A stretch of DNA of 64,000 bases from PUPG01 sp041686485 (GTDB lineage Bacteria; Bacteroidota; Bacteroidia; Bacteroidales; UBA7960). Position numbers and translations under genes: made by a program. Below are positions 8,870 through 17,327 of the stretch, piece by piece (within the stretch, counting starts at the first letter, position 1; every line of letters starts with the position of its first letter). The stretch lies in contig JAWLDT010000005.1 in NCBI GenBank assembly GCA_041686485.1, positions 1 to 64,000 on the forward strand. The letters run 5' to 3'. The notes under the pieces were generated by a model. It searched no databases. It was not told where the DNA came from and worked only from the letters and a program-made list of their open reading frames with translations.

Positions 8870-10369
8870 ATGGGCATTGTTCAACGCGACAGCTTCCGTA
8901 TTACCCTTATTGCTTATGCAGGGGCCGCTATCGGGTACCTGAATAAGATATTTCTGTTCACCAATTTCCTTGAGACAGAGCAGGTTGGTCTGGCCAACCT
9001 GATGGTTACCATTTCGCTGATCTATGCGCAGGTTGCTGCTTTTGGGGCAGGGCACATTGTGATTCGCTTTTTTCCGTTTTTTAACGAGCCCAAAAAACAG
9101 CATCATGGGTTCCTCTTTGCCGTTTTGGCTTTTTCCATGGCCGGTTTTGTCCTGGCAACGCTGCTGTTTCTGTTGCTCCAAAAGCCCTTTGCCCTGTTAT
9201 ATCAGGAATCCAGCCCGCTTTTGGTAGAATATGCCATCTACCTTATTCCCCTCGGTTTGGGTACCATGCTGTTTCACATTTTTGAAGCCTACTTGCGGAG
9301 TTTATTTAAAAACACGGTTTCTTCTGTCACCCATGAGCTTGTATTGCGCGGGATGGTTACCGTTGTCATTGTTTTGTTTGCCCTGGGCGGGATCTCCTTC
9401 CGGCATTTTGTCATGCTGTATGTGGCATCGTATTGTATGCCTGCCGTTATCCTGATTGGCTATGCCGCTTTTAAAGGCTACCTGAAAATCAAGCCTGTTT
9501 GGTCGCCCCTGATAAAGCGCCTCGGCAAAATTATGCTGGTTTATGGCCTGTTCACCCTGTTCAATAACCTGAGTAACTTTTTGTTTACAAGCATCGATGC
9601 ATTGATGGTAGCCGGCATGATCAACCTGAGCGCTGCCGGTATCTATACCACCATGGTATTTGTTGTTTCCGTCATGCTGATACCCTACCGGTCTATGGTC
9701 AAGGTGTCGGCACCTCTTGTGGCTGATTATTGGAAAAAACGGGCTATAACAGAGATTCAGCAGCTTTACCGCAAGGCTGCAGCCGGTAACATGGTTGTTG
9801 GCAGCATCGTGTTCCTTCTGCTGTGGGTTAACCTGGATACCCTGTTCTATTTGATGTCTCCCGAATATGAAGCAGGCCGTTATGTGTTCCTCCTGCTGGG
9901 GGCAGGCAAGCTGTTTGATATGTCATCCGGCCTGAATGCCATCATTCTGCATACGTCCAAAAAATACCGTTATGGCATTATGTTTACGGTGATGATGGTC
10001 ATGTTTGCCATTATTGCCAACTACTTCTTCATCCCTTTATGGGGAATGGAGGGGGCCGCCTTTGCCAGTATGTTAACGCTGATCCTGTTCAATACCCTGC
10101 GGATCCTGTTTTTGAAGCTTCACTTCCATATTCAGCCCTTTGTACGAAAACAGATTTGGGTACCAATATTGCTGGCGGCCATCATGGTGCTGTTCGGCAT
10201 GATTGATCCTTTCGGAATCATTTTCCTGGATGTACCCCTGAGATCTGCCATAGCAGCTGTCCTGTTTCTGCTGCCTGTATGGCGTCTGAAAATCTCTGAA
10301 GACCTGAACCAATGGGCAGAATCCATAGCAGGAAAGTATTTTGATTTTTTAATAAAACCGGGAAGATAA
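8870..10369 (+). CDS. Wzx-like polysaccharide/oligosaccharide flippase (MOP superfamily)
   Basis: Inner-membrane protein of 499 residues predicted to flip lipid-linked sugar units. The protein is almost entirely hydrophobic, with about 14 TM segments spaced as in the MOP/PST families, and the N-terminus (FRITLIAYAGAAIGYLNKIFL, then FETEQVGLANL-type text) matches Bacteroidota lipopolysaccharide/polysaccharide biosynthesis flippases. No glycosyltransferases are adjacent; the only neighbouring glycan-type gene is the AAC(3)-family remnant just downstream, a family often found in surface-polysaccharide loci. This may be a leftover of a larger cluster. Confidence 0.85.
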   Translation: MGIVQRDSFRITLIAYAGAAIGYLNKIFLFTNFLETEQVGLANLMVTISLIYAQVAAFGAGHIVIRFFPFFNEPKKQHHGFLFAVLAFSMAGFVLATLLFLLLQKPFALLYQESSPLLVEYAIYLIPLGLGTMLFHIFEAYLRSLFKNTVSSVTHELVLRGMVTVVIVLFALGGISFRHFVMLYVASYCMPAVILIGYAAFKGYLKIKPVWSPLIKRLGKIMLVYGLFTLFNNLSNFLFTSIDALMVAGMINLSAAGIYTTMVFVVSVMLIPYRSMVKVSAPLVADYWKKRAITEIQQLYRKAAAGNMVVGSIVFLLLWVNLDTLFYLMSPEYEAGRYVFLLLGAGKLFDMSSGLNAIILHTSKKYRYGIMFTVMMVMFAIIANYFFIPLWGMEGAAFASMLTLILFNTLRILFLKLHFHIQPFVRKQIWVPILLAAIMVLFGMIDPFGIIFLDVPLRSAIAAVLFLLPVWRLKISEDLNQWAESIAGKYFDFLIKPGR

Positions 10370-10561
10370 GTGGTATCTAAATAACAAACATTTCACTGTT
10401 CACTTATAACCAGCTTCCAGCTATTTTGAAACAAATAAAAATTCGGTATCTTGCTACGTATTATGAGTCTGAGACCGTCTGGCGTTTTGCCTGTAAACAA
10501 CTGATCTAATGTCCTTTTTGATCAATTCCGGGTTGTGACCTCGCAGGCTTTTTCCCCATAA

Positions 10562-11101
10562 GTAAGAAAAACCAAACATTACAACCCCGATGAAACCGTT
10601 CCTGCTTACGGGCAGTTTGCGAAACTGTTTTTTCAGTTAGATGCAACCTTCAGAAACACGGATCCTTGCTATTCTGTCATCGCCAAAGGGGGTCACGGAC
10701 TGAACAAGAATGACCTGACGTTTACGTCCAATGGCATCTTCCGTCAGATGATCGAACAGGATTATTATTGTATCAATATCGGGCTTGATTATATTACCTG
10801 TAGCCTTATCCACCTGGTAGAGTATGAACAGCGGGTACCTTACAGGATCTTTTACAAGGACCGTTTTACCATGGAAAAGGACGGGCAAACGGAAGAGATC
10901 GGTTATACACTCCATAAGGGCCATCCCGGCTACGGGATCAAAGGCTACGTTTGGTGGAACAAGATCAGGACAAATATAGATCTGCTCCGGTCGGGGGTTG
11001 TCCGCAAATACAACATTCATGGTGTTCCCATGTATGTGTTCAGCCTGAAAGCGCTACATCGCTTTATTACAGCAAAAGTAAAAAAAGACCCTTACTATTA
11101 A
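10562..11101 (+). pseudogene. 5'-truncated AAC(3)-family N-acetyltransferase remnant
   Basis: The open frame from 10562 (stop just before it) to 11101 encodes ~179 residues resembling the C-terminal two thirds of the aminoglycoside N3-acetyltransferase family: NPDETVPAYGQFAKLFF, FRNTDPCYSVIAKG and INIGLDYITCSLIHLVEY followed by VPYR, the conserved lid/active-site His region. Family members are ~265-280 residues, so ~90-100 N-terminal residues (with the acetyl-CoA-binding start of the fold) are absent, and I find no continuation in other frames upstream. An ATG at 10748 would give a 117-residue product lacking even more. The upstream ~190 bp contains TTCACTG and CTTCCAG repeat units, suggesting that repeat-linked rearrangement removed the 5' end. 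Such proteins are common in glycan loci, next to flippases like the one upstream; resistance is not implied. Confidence 0.7.
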
Positions 11102-11115
11102 TCAAATGGTAAGGG
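11081..11115 (-). terminator. Terminator of the minus-strand exported-protein gene
   Basis: On the minus strand CCCTTACCATT pairs with AATAGTAAGGG (one mismatch) and is followed by TCTTTTTTT. It lies 35 nt past the stop of the gene at 11150-11989 and overlaps the end of the AAC(3)-like remnant. Confidence 0.75.
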
Positions 11116-11149
11116 CCTCCTATACTATGATTATTGATGACAAGGACGG

Positions 11150-11989
11150 TTAGAAATCCTCCATTCCGGTGTTGACACGCACTTCCTCCACATTAACGGT
11201 AAACTCCATTCGATCCTCTTCGATCGCTTTTAGCAAATCTTCCATCTGGTCGCCCATCATCCGTTTAACCATCTCTCTTTGCTGTTCCGGCATGTCTGCA
11301 AGCTCCCTTTCCATCTCTTCAAGGGCCTTTTCGGCTTCTTCACGCTCGGCATCCGTCATCATGTCGTTGAATCCGGAAACAACCGTTACCGTTTCATAAG
11401 GGATCAACATCCCTTCTATGTCACGAAAATCACGATTAATGATGCTGGGTGATACCTTCTGGATGTCACCTTCTTCTGTCATGACTTCCACTTCGAAATC
11501 AATCTGCCGGGGGACCCAAAGCTCGCTGTCGACGTATATGCGCATGTTTTGTACGGTTTCTTCCACCTGTTCTTCATCATCAAACAATCCCTCGATTTCT
11601 TCGATAAAAAGCACGTGAACATCCTGACCCTCCACTTCTGCGGTCCCTTCATAGTGGGCTCTCTCTTTCATTGACGAAAAAACATCCGGTGTTAAAAAAT
11701 CAGACTCGTTAGTCGTTGATGTTGACTCTATGCCGGCAAACCCTTCCGTTTCTGTGCGCGACTTGAAATAGGGGCGGCCATTATCCGAAGTTTTTTTATA
11801 ATAGGTAGTATGATGATCCGTAACCATTATGTAGTCATCAATATTTTCTATGGACGCTTCATACTCCTGCTGCATGGTTGTAAGAACCTCAACAGCCTTC
11901 TGGTCACCCTGACTGAACGATGCCGCCGTAAAAAACAGCATTATGCCAATAAAAGCCACCAGCCGTGGCCATGATGTTAGTCTTTTCAT
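11150..11989 (-). CDS. Exported protein, possibly LolA/LppX-like fold
   Basis: A 279-residue protein with an N-terminal signal peptide (hydrophobic core VAFIGIMLFFTAASF, likely cleaved near FSQG). The mature part is rich in Glu/Asp and alternates short strands of the sort seen in outer-membrane lipoprotein carrier folds (VHVLFIEEIEGL, MRIYVDSELWVPRQIDFEVEV). Residues ~215-260 form a highly charged helix with Met/Glu/Arg repeats (EEMERELADMPEQQREMVKR). Function is not known; a periplasmic lipid- or protein-binding role is only an inference from the fold-like strand pattern. Monocistronic, with its own terminator. Confidence 0.6.
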   Translation of the reverse strand: MKRLTSWPRLVAFIGIMLFFTAASFSQGDQKAVEVLTTMQQEYEASIENIDDYIMVTDHHTTYYKKTSDNGRPYFKSRTETEGFAGIESTSTTNESDFLTPDVFSSMKERAHYEGTAEVEGQDVHVLFIEEIEGLFDDEEQVEETVQNMRIYVDSELWVPRQIDFEVEVMTEEGDIQKVSPSIINRDFRDIEGMLIPYETVTVVSGFNDMMTDAEREEAEKALEEMERELADMPEQQREMVKRMMGDQMEDLLKAIEEDRMEFTVNVEEVRVNTGMEDF

Positions 11990-12197
11990 AATCGATCCTC
12001 CGGTTTGTTAATAATTAATTGTATATTTTGGTAGTATAATCTGTTGATAGAAACTCTTTGCCAATTAGAATGTTCATTTTATAATTCGAAATTAATCAAA
12101 TATTGAAGAAATTCAAATATTTATAAATAACAAACAATATCTGACATCTGGTCGTTACCTTGATTATATTTATGGCTGGTATACGCATGTAAAACGG

Positions 12198-12205
12198 TAT
12201 ATTTG
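12198..12205 (+). promoter_or_regulatory. -7 element (TATATTTG) upstream of pabB
   Basis: Exact TAnnTTTG match. A transcript starting ~7 nt downstream would begin near 12212, which favours the ATG at 12231 over a TTG at 12219 as the pabB start. Confidence 0.45.
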
Positions 12206-12230
12206 TAATGAATACCTCTTGACCATATCG

Positions 12231-13544
12231 ATGACAAACAGAAATCGTCTTTCATTTCCGATCCCTCCGAAAGCGGATGTCTTTCATCGCCAGGTGTTGA
12301 CCTGGGCGCAGCGTCAGTTTACCACGGCAACTTTTCTGCATTCGAATGGCTATCAGGATGATCAGCATAGTCACTTTTCCTGGATATATGCGCTTGGCGC
12401 GGATGATGTGTTTTATGGTCAGGAGAGAGGGACGTTTGACGCTTTACGTTCCTTTGCAAATACCCATGATGACTGGCTGTTTGGGTTTTTTTCGTATGAA
12501 CTGAAAAACCAGCTGGAAGGACTGACTTCTTCCAATCCTGATCATATCGGTATGCCATTGTGTCATTTTTTCCGCCCTGTGGTGTTGATCATCCCCGGTC
12601 AGGAACATTGCCAGATAGCTTGTTTGCCCGGTTACGGGGAATTATCCGATCCTTCTATGGTTCATGAAATGGTTATGCAGCAGGATCCGCTTCCTGAAAG
12701 GCCGGATGCCTCTGTACATGTCGAGGCCCGTGTTGACAGGGACCGCTATTTACGTCAGCTGCATGCCATCAAACAGCATATCCAGGCGGGGGATATCTAT
12801 GAGATGAACTATTGTGTTGAGTTTTTTGATAAGCAGGCCAACATCGATCCCGCCGGATTGTATTATGCCCTTTCAGTGGCTTCTCCAACGCCGTTTTCCT
12901 GCTTTTATATGGTAGATGATAAATTCCTGATGTGTGCAAGCCCTGAACGTTTTATGCGCAAACAAGGTGACCGGTTAATTTCACAGCCCATTAAAGGTAC
13001 TATCGCCCGGGGTGTTAATCCTTCAGAAGATGAAGCATTGCGTAAGACCCTTGCCGCCGATCCCAAGGAACGTAGTGAAAATGTCATGATTGTTGACCTG
13101 GTGCGCAATGATTTGTCGCGAACAGCCCAAAAAGATAGTGTAAAGGTGGAGGAGTTGTTCGGTGTTTATGCGTTTCAACAGGTACACCAGATGATTTCAA
13201 CCGTGACCTCCCGGCTGGATCCCGGGGTTCATTATCTGGATGCTATCAAAAAAGCATTCCCCATGGGCTCCATGACGGGTGCTCCAAAATATCGTGCCAT
13301 GCAACTTATTGATCATTACGAAGACAGTTGTCGTGGCATTTACTCAGGGTCAGTAGGCTACATCAGTCCTGAAAAAGATTTTGATTTCAACGTGGTGATC
13401 CGCAGTATTGTATATAATCAAATAAATAAATACCTTAGTTATACGGCCGGCGGTGCGATAACCGCTGCCTCCATCCCTGAAAAGGAATATGAAGAATGTC
13501 TTTTGAAGGCAAAAGCCATGGAGAAAGCGTTGCAGGGGATGTAA
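12231..13544 (+). CDS. pabB: Aminodeoxychorismate synthase component I (PabB-like)
   Basis: Chorismate-utilising enzyme of folate synthesis that aminates chorismate to 4-amino-4-deoxychorismate. The protein (437 residues from this ATG) has the anthranilate-synthase-I fold signatures: AGDIYEMNYCVEF, CASPERFM, QPIKGTIARG (Lys-containing PIKGT, as in PabB), DPKERSENVMIVDLVRNDLSR, and FPMGSMTGAPKYRAMQLI. The PIKGTxxRG form distinguishes PabB from the PLAGTxxRG of TrpE. No glutaminase or lyase partner is adjacent, so it probably works with distant subunits. It is 12 nt upstream of an outer-membrane protein gene and may be cotranscribed with it. Another folate gene, folK, lies 14 kb away. Confidence 0.85.
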   Translation: MTNRNRLSFPIPPKADVFHRQVLTWAQRQFTTATFLHSNGYQDDQHSHFSWIYALGADDVFYGQERGTFDALRSFANTHDDWLFGFFSYELKNQLEGLTSSNPDHIGMPLCHFFRPVVLIIPGQEHCQIACLPGYGELSDPSMVHEMVMQQDPLPERPDASVHVEARVDRDRYLRQLHAIKQHIQAGDIYEMNYCVEFFDKQANIDPAGLYYALSVASPTPFSCFYMVDDKFLMCASPERFMRKQGDRLISQPIKGTIARGVNPSEDEALRKTLAADPKERSENVMIVDLVRNDLSRTAQKDSVKVEELFGVYAFQQVHQMISTVTSRLDPGVHYLDAIKKAFPMGSMTGAPKYRAMQLIDHYEDSCRGIYSGSVGYISPEKDFDFNVVIRSIVYNQINKYLSYTAGGAITAASIPEKEYEECLLKAKAMEKALQGM

Positions 13545-13556
13545 AAACATAAAAAG

Positions 13557-14105
13557 ATGAAAAAAAGTATTCTCGTTGCCCTTATTTTTATTGCAGTTAT
13601 TTGTATGCCGGAATCTCTCAGGGCAGATGAGCCTGATGTGCGTGATTTGCCTGCCGGGGAGCGGGTATTTGTCGGCGGCTTCCTGGGCTTGCAACTTGGG
13701 ACCTTTACCGCTATCAACATAAACCTGCATGCCGGGTATTTGATTACCAACCGTTTGTCGGCCGGCATAGGGGGAAATTACCAGTATACCCGAAATGCAT
13801 TTTTTGCCGAAACCTATACATCACATATTTACGGCGGAAATGTCTTCACCCGCCTTCTGGTTTATGAGGGTTTTTTTGTCCAGGCAGAATATGAACGTTT
13901 GCGGATAGAAACCGGTATGATGACCGGTGATCTGTTTGATGATACCAGGACTGCTGAGAACAATTACCTGCTGGGCGCCGGTTATAATCTACCGGTTGGT
14001 GAGCGTGTGCATCTCAATTTGTTGCTTCTGTATAACCTGAATGAATCGAGCCAGGCGCACAGGGATAATCCGTTTATACGTATAGGGGTTGATGTGTATT
14101 TTTAA
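13557..14105 (+). CDS. Small outer-membrane beta-barrel protein (OmpA/OmpW-size), unknown role
   Basis: 182-residue protein with a signal peptide (KKSILVALIFIAVICM..., cleavage near LRADE) and a mature part of alternating amphipathic strands (VGGFLGLQLGTFTAININLHAG, LSAGIGGNYQYT, GNVFTRLLVYEGFFVQAEYE, YLLGAGYNLPV) ending in the outer-membrane C-terminal aromatic signature DVYF. The size fits an eight-stranded barrel. Only 12 nt after pabB, but no functional connection is apparent. Confidence 0.7.
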   Translation: MKKSILVALIFIAVICMPESLRADEPDVRDLPAGERVFVGGFLGLQLGTFTAININLHAGYLITNRLSAGIGGNYQYTRNAFFAETYTSHIYGGNVFTRLLVYEGFFVQAEYERLRIETGMMTGDLFDDTRTAENNYLLGAGYNLPVGERVHLNLLLLYNLNESSQAHRDNPFIRIGVDVYF

Positions 14106-14245
14106 TGGTGGTTAATCTGACACCTGCCTGGCCGAAATCAGCCTGTTGTAATTCTCAGGGCACCGTAAACAAAATACCTTTTTTAGGGTTTTAGCTATAC
14201 CAAACCACCTGAAATAAATCAAAATATGATTAAAATCCCATTATT

Positions 14246-15916
14246 ATGAAGACAGATATGGACATTGCCAGGGCTGCTAAGATGCGCCCTATTACCGAGG
14301 TTGCTGCCAAACTGGGTATTGAAGAACCTGACTTGTATCAAATTGGCAAATATATGGCCAAACTGCCGTTAAAGTTCATTGATAACAAAGTGGTTCCCAG
14401 GAAGAAACTGGTTTTGGTCACGGCCATCACACCGACGCCTGCCGGTGAGGGCAAGACAACCACATCCATTGGTCTTTCCGAAGGGTTGAACCGTCTTGGC
14501 ATAAACTCCTCTGTTGTCATCCGGGAACCTTCGCTGGGGCCTGTTTTTGGTATAAAAGGAGGTGCCGCGGGCGGCGGAAAAGCACAGGTGTTGCCCATGG
14601 AAGACATCAACCTTCATTTTACCGGAGACATCGCAGCTGTGGAGAAAGCACACAACTTGCTGTCTGCCTTGATTGACAACCACCTCCAAAGTAAGAAAAA
14701 TTCTTTGAACCTGGACCCACGTCGTATTATCTGGAAACGTGTCATTGACATGAATGAACGTTCCCTTCGTCATATTGTCATGGGACTTGGCGGACGTAAA
14801 CAGGGGATACCCCGGGAAACCGGCTTTGACATCACTGCCGCTTCCGAGGTGATGGCAGCTTTATGCCTGGCCGAAGACCTTGATGACCTGAAGGAGCGCT
14901 TTGGCAACATCCTGGTGGGTTTCACTTTTGATGATGAGCCGGTGTATGCAAAAGAATTTCATGCGCAAGGCGCCATGGCGGCCCTGATGAAATATGCGAT
15001 CATGCCCAACCTGGTACAAACCATCGAAGGAAACCCGGCCATTGTCCATGGCGGACCCTTTGCCAATATCGCCCAGGGTACCAACACACTTATCGCTACA
15101 AAGATGGGACTTTCACTGTCAGATTATGTGGTCACAGAAGCAGGTTTTGCCTCTGAATTAGGGGCTGAAAAGTTTCTTAACATAAAAGCACAATATGGCG
15201 GCTTAACACCGAATGCTTCTGTGATTGTGGCTACCATCCGGGCTTTGAAATACCACGGTGGCGCAAAACCTGATAATCTTAAGACACCCGATAGTGACGC
15301 CGTTACAAAAGGCCTCGAAAACCTTGAAAAACACATCGAAAACATCAGGCATTTTAATCTGGAGCCCGTTGTTGCTATTAATAAGTTTTATACAGATACC
15401 GACGAAGAGATTAACATCGTTAAACAGCGCTGTGAAGAACTTGGCGTAAAAGTCGCTTTGTACGAAGGCTGGGAGAAAGGTGGTGAAGGGGCACTTGAGC
15501 TGGCTGAGCTCGTCAGGGATGCCGCCGAGAGCTGTAAAACCTGTTTTACACCACTCTATGACTTTAACGATGATATCGAATCAAAACTGCATACCATCGC
15601 CACCAAGCTTTATGGTGCCGATCATGTCGAGTATACGGTGAAAGCGAAAAACCAAATTGCCCATTTTGGAAAGATCGGTCTTGATAAATTGCCCGTGTGT
15701 GTGGCAAAAACCCAAAAGTCGCTTTCTGATGACCCCTACAAGCTGGGACGTCCTAAAGACTTTACGGTCAGGATCAGGGAGTTTGAAGTTGCTGCCGGAG
15801 CCGGGTTTATTGTGCCTATTGCCGGGACAATCATGCGTATGCCAGGATTACCCGCCAAGCCCTCTGCCGAAAACATCGATATTGATAATGATGGCAATAT
15901 ACACGGTCTGTTTTAA
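14246..15916 (+). CDS. fhs: Formate--tetrahydrofolate ligase
   Basis: ATP-dependent formylation of tetrahydrofolate to 10-formyl-THF, feeding purine and one-carbon metabolism. The 556-residue sequence is full length and shows the nucleotide-binding loop TPTPAGEGKTTTSIGL (residues ~63-78), REPSLGPVFGIKGGAAGGG, the HGGPFANIAQGTN substrate region and the conserved C-terminus IMRMPGLPAKPSAENID...GLF. It stands as a single gene. In an anaerobe with ferredoxin-linked oxidoreductases this enzyme can run in either direction, but no other Wood-Ljungdahl gene is in the window. Confidence 0.96.
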   Translation: MKTDMDIARAAKMRPITEVAAKLGIEEPDLYQIGKYMAKLPLKFIDNKVVPRKKLVLVTAITPTPAGEGKTTTSIGLSEGLNRLGINSSVVIREPSLGPVFGIKGGAAGGGKAQVLPMEDINLHFTGDIAAVEKAHNLLSALIDNHLQSKKNSLNLDPRRIIWKRVIDMNERSLRHIVMGLGGRKQGIPRETGFDITAASEVMAALCLAEDLDDLKERFGNILVGFTFDDEPVYAKEFHAQGAMAALMKYAIMPNLVQTIEGNPAIVHGGPFANIAQGTNTLIATKMGLSLSDYVVTEAGFASELGAEKFLNIKAQYGGLTPNASVIVATIRALKYHGGAKPDNLKTPDSDAVTKGLENLEKHIENIRHFNLEPVVAINKFYTDTDEEINIVKQRCEELGVKVALYEGWEKGGEGALELAELVRDAAESCKTCFTPLYDFNDDIESKLHTIATKLYGADHVEYTVKAKNQIAHFGKIGLDKLPVCVAKTQKSLSDDPYKLGRPKDFTVRIREFEVAAGAGFIVPIAGTIMRMPGLPAKPSAENIDIDNDGNIHGLF

Positions 15917-15999
15917 AAAATTGCTGTAAACTGTAACCTTTGCTATGTTTTTAAGTATACATCAAAAAAGAAGCATTAAACACTTAAAATCATATCATC

Positions 16000-17235
16000 G
16001 TGAAAAGCCAGACAATCTTTTTCGCAGCCTTGTTTTTTTCCCTGACTGCTCTTATCATTCCTGTTTCTCCACTATTGGCAAATCAAGAAACATCCAATGA
16101 TAATGAGAATGATGTTCAAGGTTACAGTCAATTTTCCTTTAGCCTGAATGGGGGTTCGCTAATTTCTTTTACCGACATCAAGGAGAATGATCTTTTACCT
16201 GATTCTGAGGAGTTAGCTTTTGGTGGTGGTCTGTCACTGAATTTTCACCGGTCACCTGTGCTGACCTTACAAACCAGTTTCATGTATGGTGAACTAGTCG
16301 GGATCAGCACAAAGGACAACCTCAGGTATGATACTGAACTGGGGCATGCTTTACTGACGGCCAATGTTAGTATTAACCGGCTGCTTGCTCCCCAGTCGAA
16401 TACAGGGCAATGGATGAACATTTACGGGTTTACCGGGGTTGGGGCCTTGATGTTCAACGCTAAACTTACTGAACTTGACACCGGTAACCTGCTCAAGAAT
16501 GCCTATGAAGAAGGCGAAGGTGAGTGGCATAACGGATTTGTAATACCTTTTGGCCTGGGTTTGAATTTTAAATTATCAGATCGCATTGATCTTGGTATCA
16601 AATCTTCCTTTCAATATGCTTTTCTGGATGAATTGGATGCACACGTTGTTGATGACAGCCGTAAAGACATGTACAATTACACCAGCGTAGGCCTTACGTT
16701 ACGGCTTGGCAGCAATCCACACTCCAAAGACTGGGCTCCGGTGGATGAGGTTATGTATCCCGGCGACCTGAACCGGATAGAAAGAATGGAAGCGCGGGCC
16801 GCAGAACTGGAACAAGAGCTCGAGGCAACCAAAGATCAGCATTCAGAGGATATGGATCATGTCCGCGATGATCTTGACGAAGTTTCTCAGGAACAGGTGC
16901 AGCTGAGTGGTCGTGTGGGTCAGCTCTTCGGTGCTCTGGAAGATGTTTCACAACAGATTATCCGTTTGGAAGAAGAAATGGCCAAAGAAACGGAGGAGTT
17001 CTTTTCCGTGCAGGTAATGGCCATTAAAGAAGATATGAGTGTTGAAGAAGCCCATGAAGCGCTGGGTGCAAACATAGACCTCGAGAAGCATCATGTTGAC
17101 GGATGGTATAAATATATCTCAGGAAGGTTTGAAACCCTTGAAGCTGCCAAACTGCATATGCAGCGGATATGGGGTCAGGGTATCAAAGATGCTTTTATTG
17201 TTAAATATGATGAAGGACTGATCTATCCAAGATAA
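16000..17235 (+). CDS. Outer-membrane barrel protein with coiled coil and C-terminal SPOR domain
   Basis: A 411-residue protein with three visible parts: a signal peptide and a ~220-residue beta-barrel region (FSFSLNGGSLISF, GLSLNFHRSPVLTLQTSFMYGE, IYGFTGVGALMFN, VIPFGLGLNFKLSDRIDLGIKSSFQYAF, SVGLTLRLG); a charged heptad-rich coiled coil (~250-330, AAELEQELEATKDQHSEDMD...); and a ~80-residue SPOR-like domain (FFSVQVMAIKED...WYKYISGRFETLEAAKLHM...). SPOR domains bind septal or denuded peptidoglycan, so the protein may tie the outer membrane to the wall in the way OmpA does. GTG start; strong terminator after the stop. Function inferred from architecture only. Confidence 0.75.
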   Translation: MKSQTIFFAALFFSLTALIIPVSPLLANQETSNDNENDVQGYSQFSFSLNGGSLISFTDIKENDLLPDSEELAFGGGLSLNFHRSPVLTLQTSFMYGELVGISTKDNLRYDTELGHALLTANVSINRLLAPQSNTGQWMNIYGFTGVGALMFNAKLTELDTGNLLKNAYEEGEGEWHNGFVIPFGLGLNFKLSDRIDLGIKSSFQYAFLDELDAHVVDDSRKDMYNYTSVGLTLRLGSNPHSKDWAPVDEVMYPGDLNRIERMEARAAELEQELEATKDQHSEDMDHVRDDLDEVSQEQVQLSGRVGQLFGALEDVSQQIIRLEEEMAKETEEFFSVQVMAIKEDMSVEEAHEALGANIDLEKHHVDGWYKYISGRFETLEAAKLHMQRIWGQGIKDAFIVKYDEGLIYPR

Positions 17236-17274
17236 AGATATGTAACAGCCAAAACAACCAAAAGCCTTTATGTT

Positions 17275-17327
17275 GGTCATTATGACTGAACTGTGCCCCC
17301 GGGCCAGTCGTCATAGTGACCTTTTTT
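17275..17327 (+). terminator. Terminator after the SPOR-barrel gene
   Basis: GGTCATTATGAC (17275-17286) pairs with GTCATAGTGACC (17310-17321), one wobble, followed by six T. It abuts the stop codon of the convergent MOSC-MogA gene. Confidence 0.85.

Noticed and set aside
10637..11020. A minus-strand open frame of 127 codons opposite the AAC(3)-like remnant
   Set aside because: The plus strand shows recognisable AAC(3) motifs over the same bases; the minus frame has no known motif and no leader.
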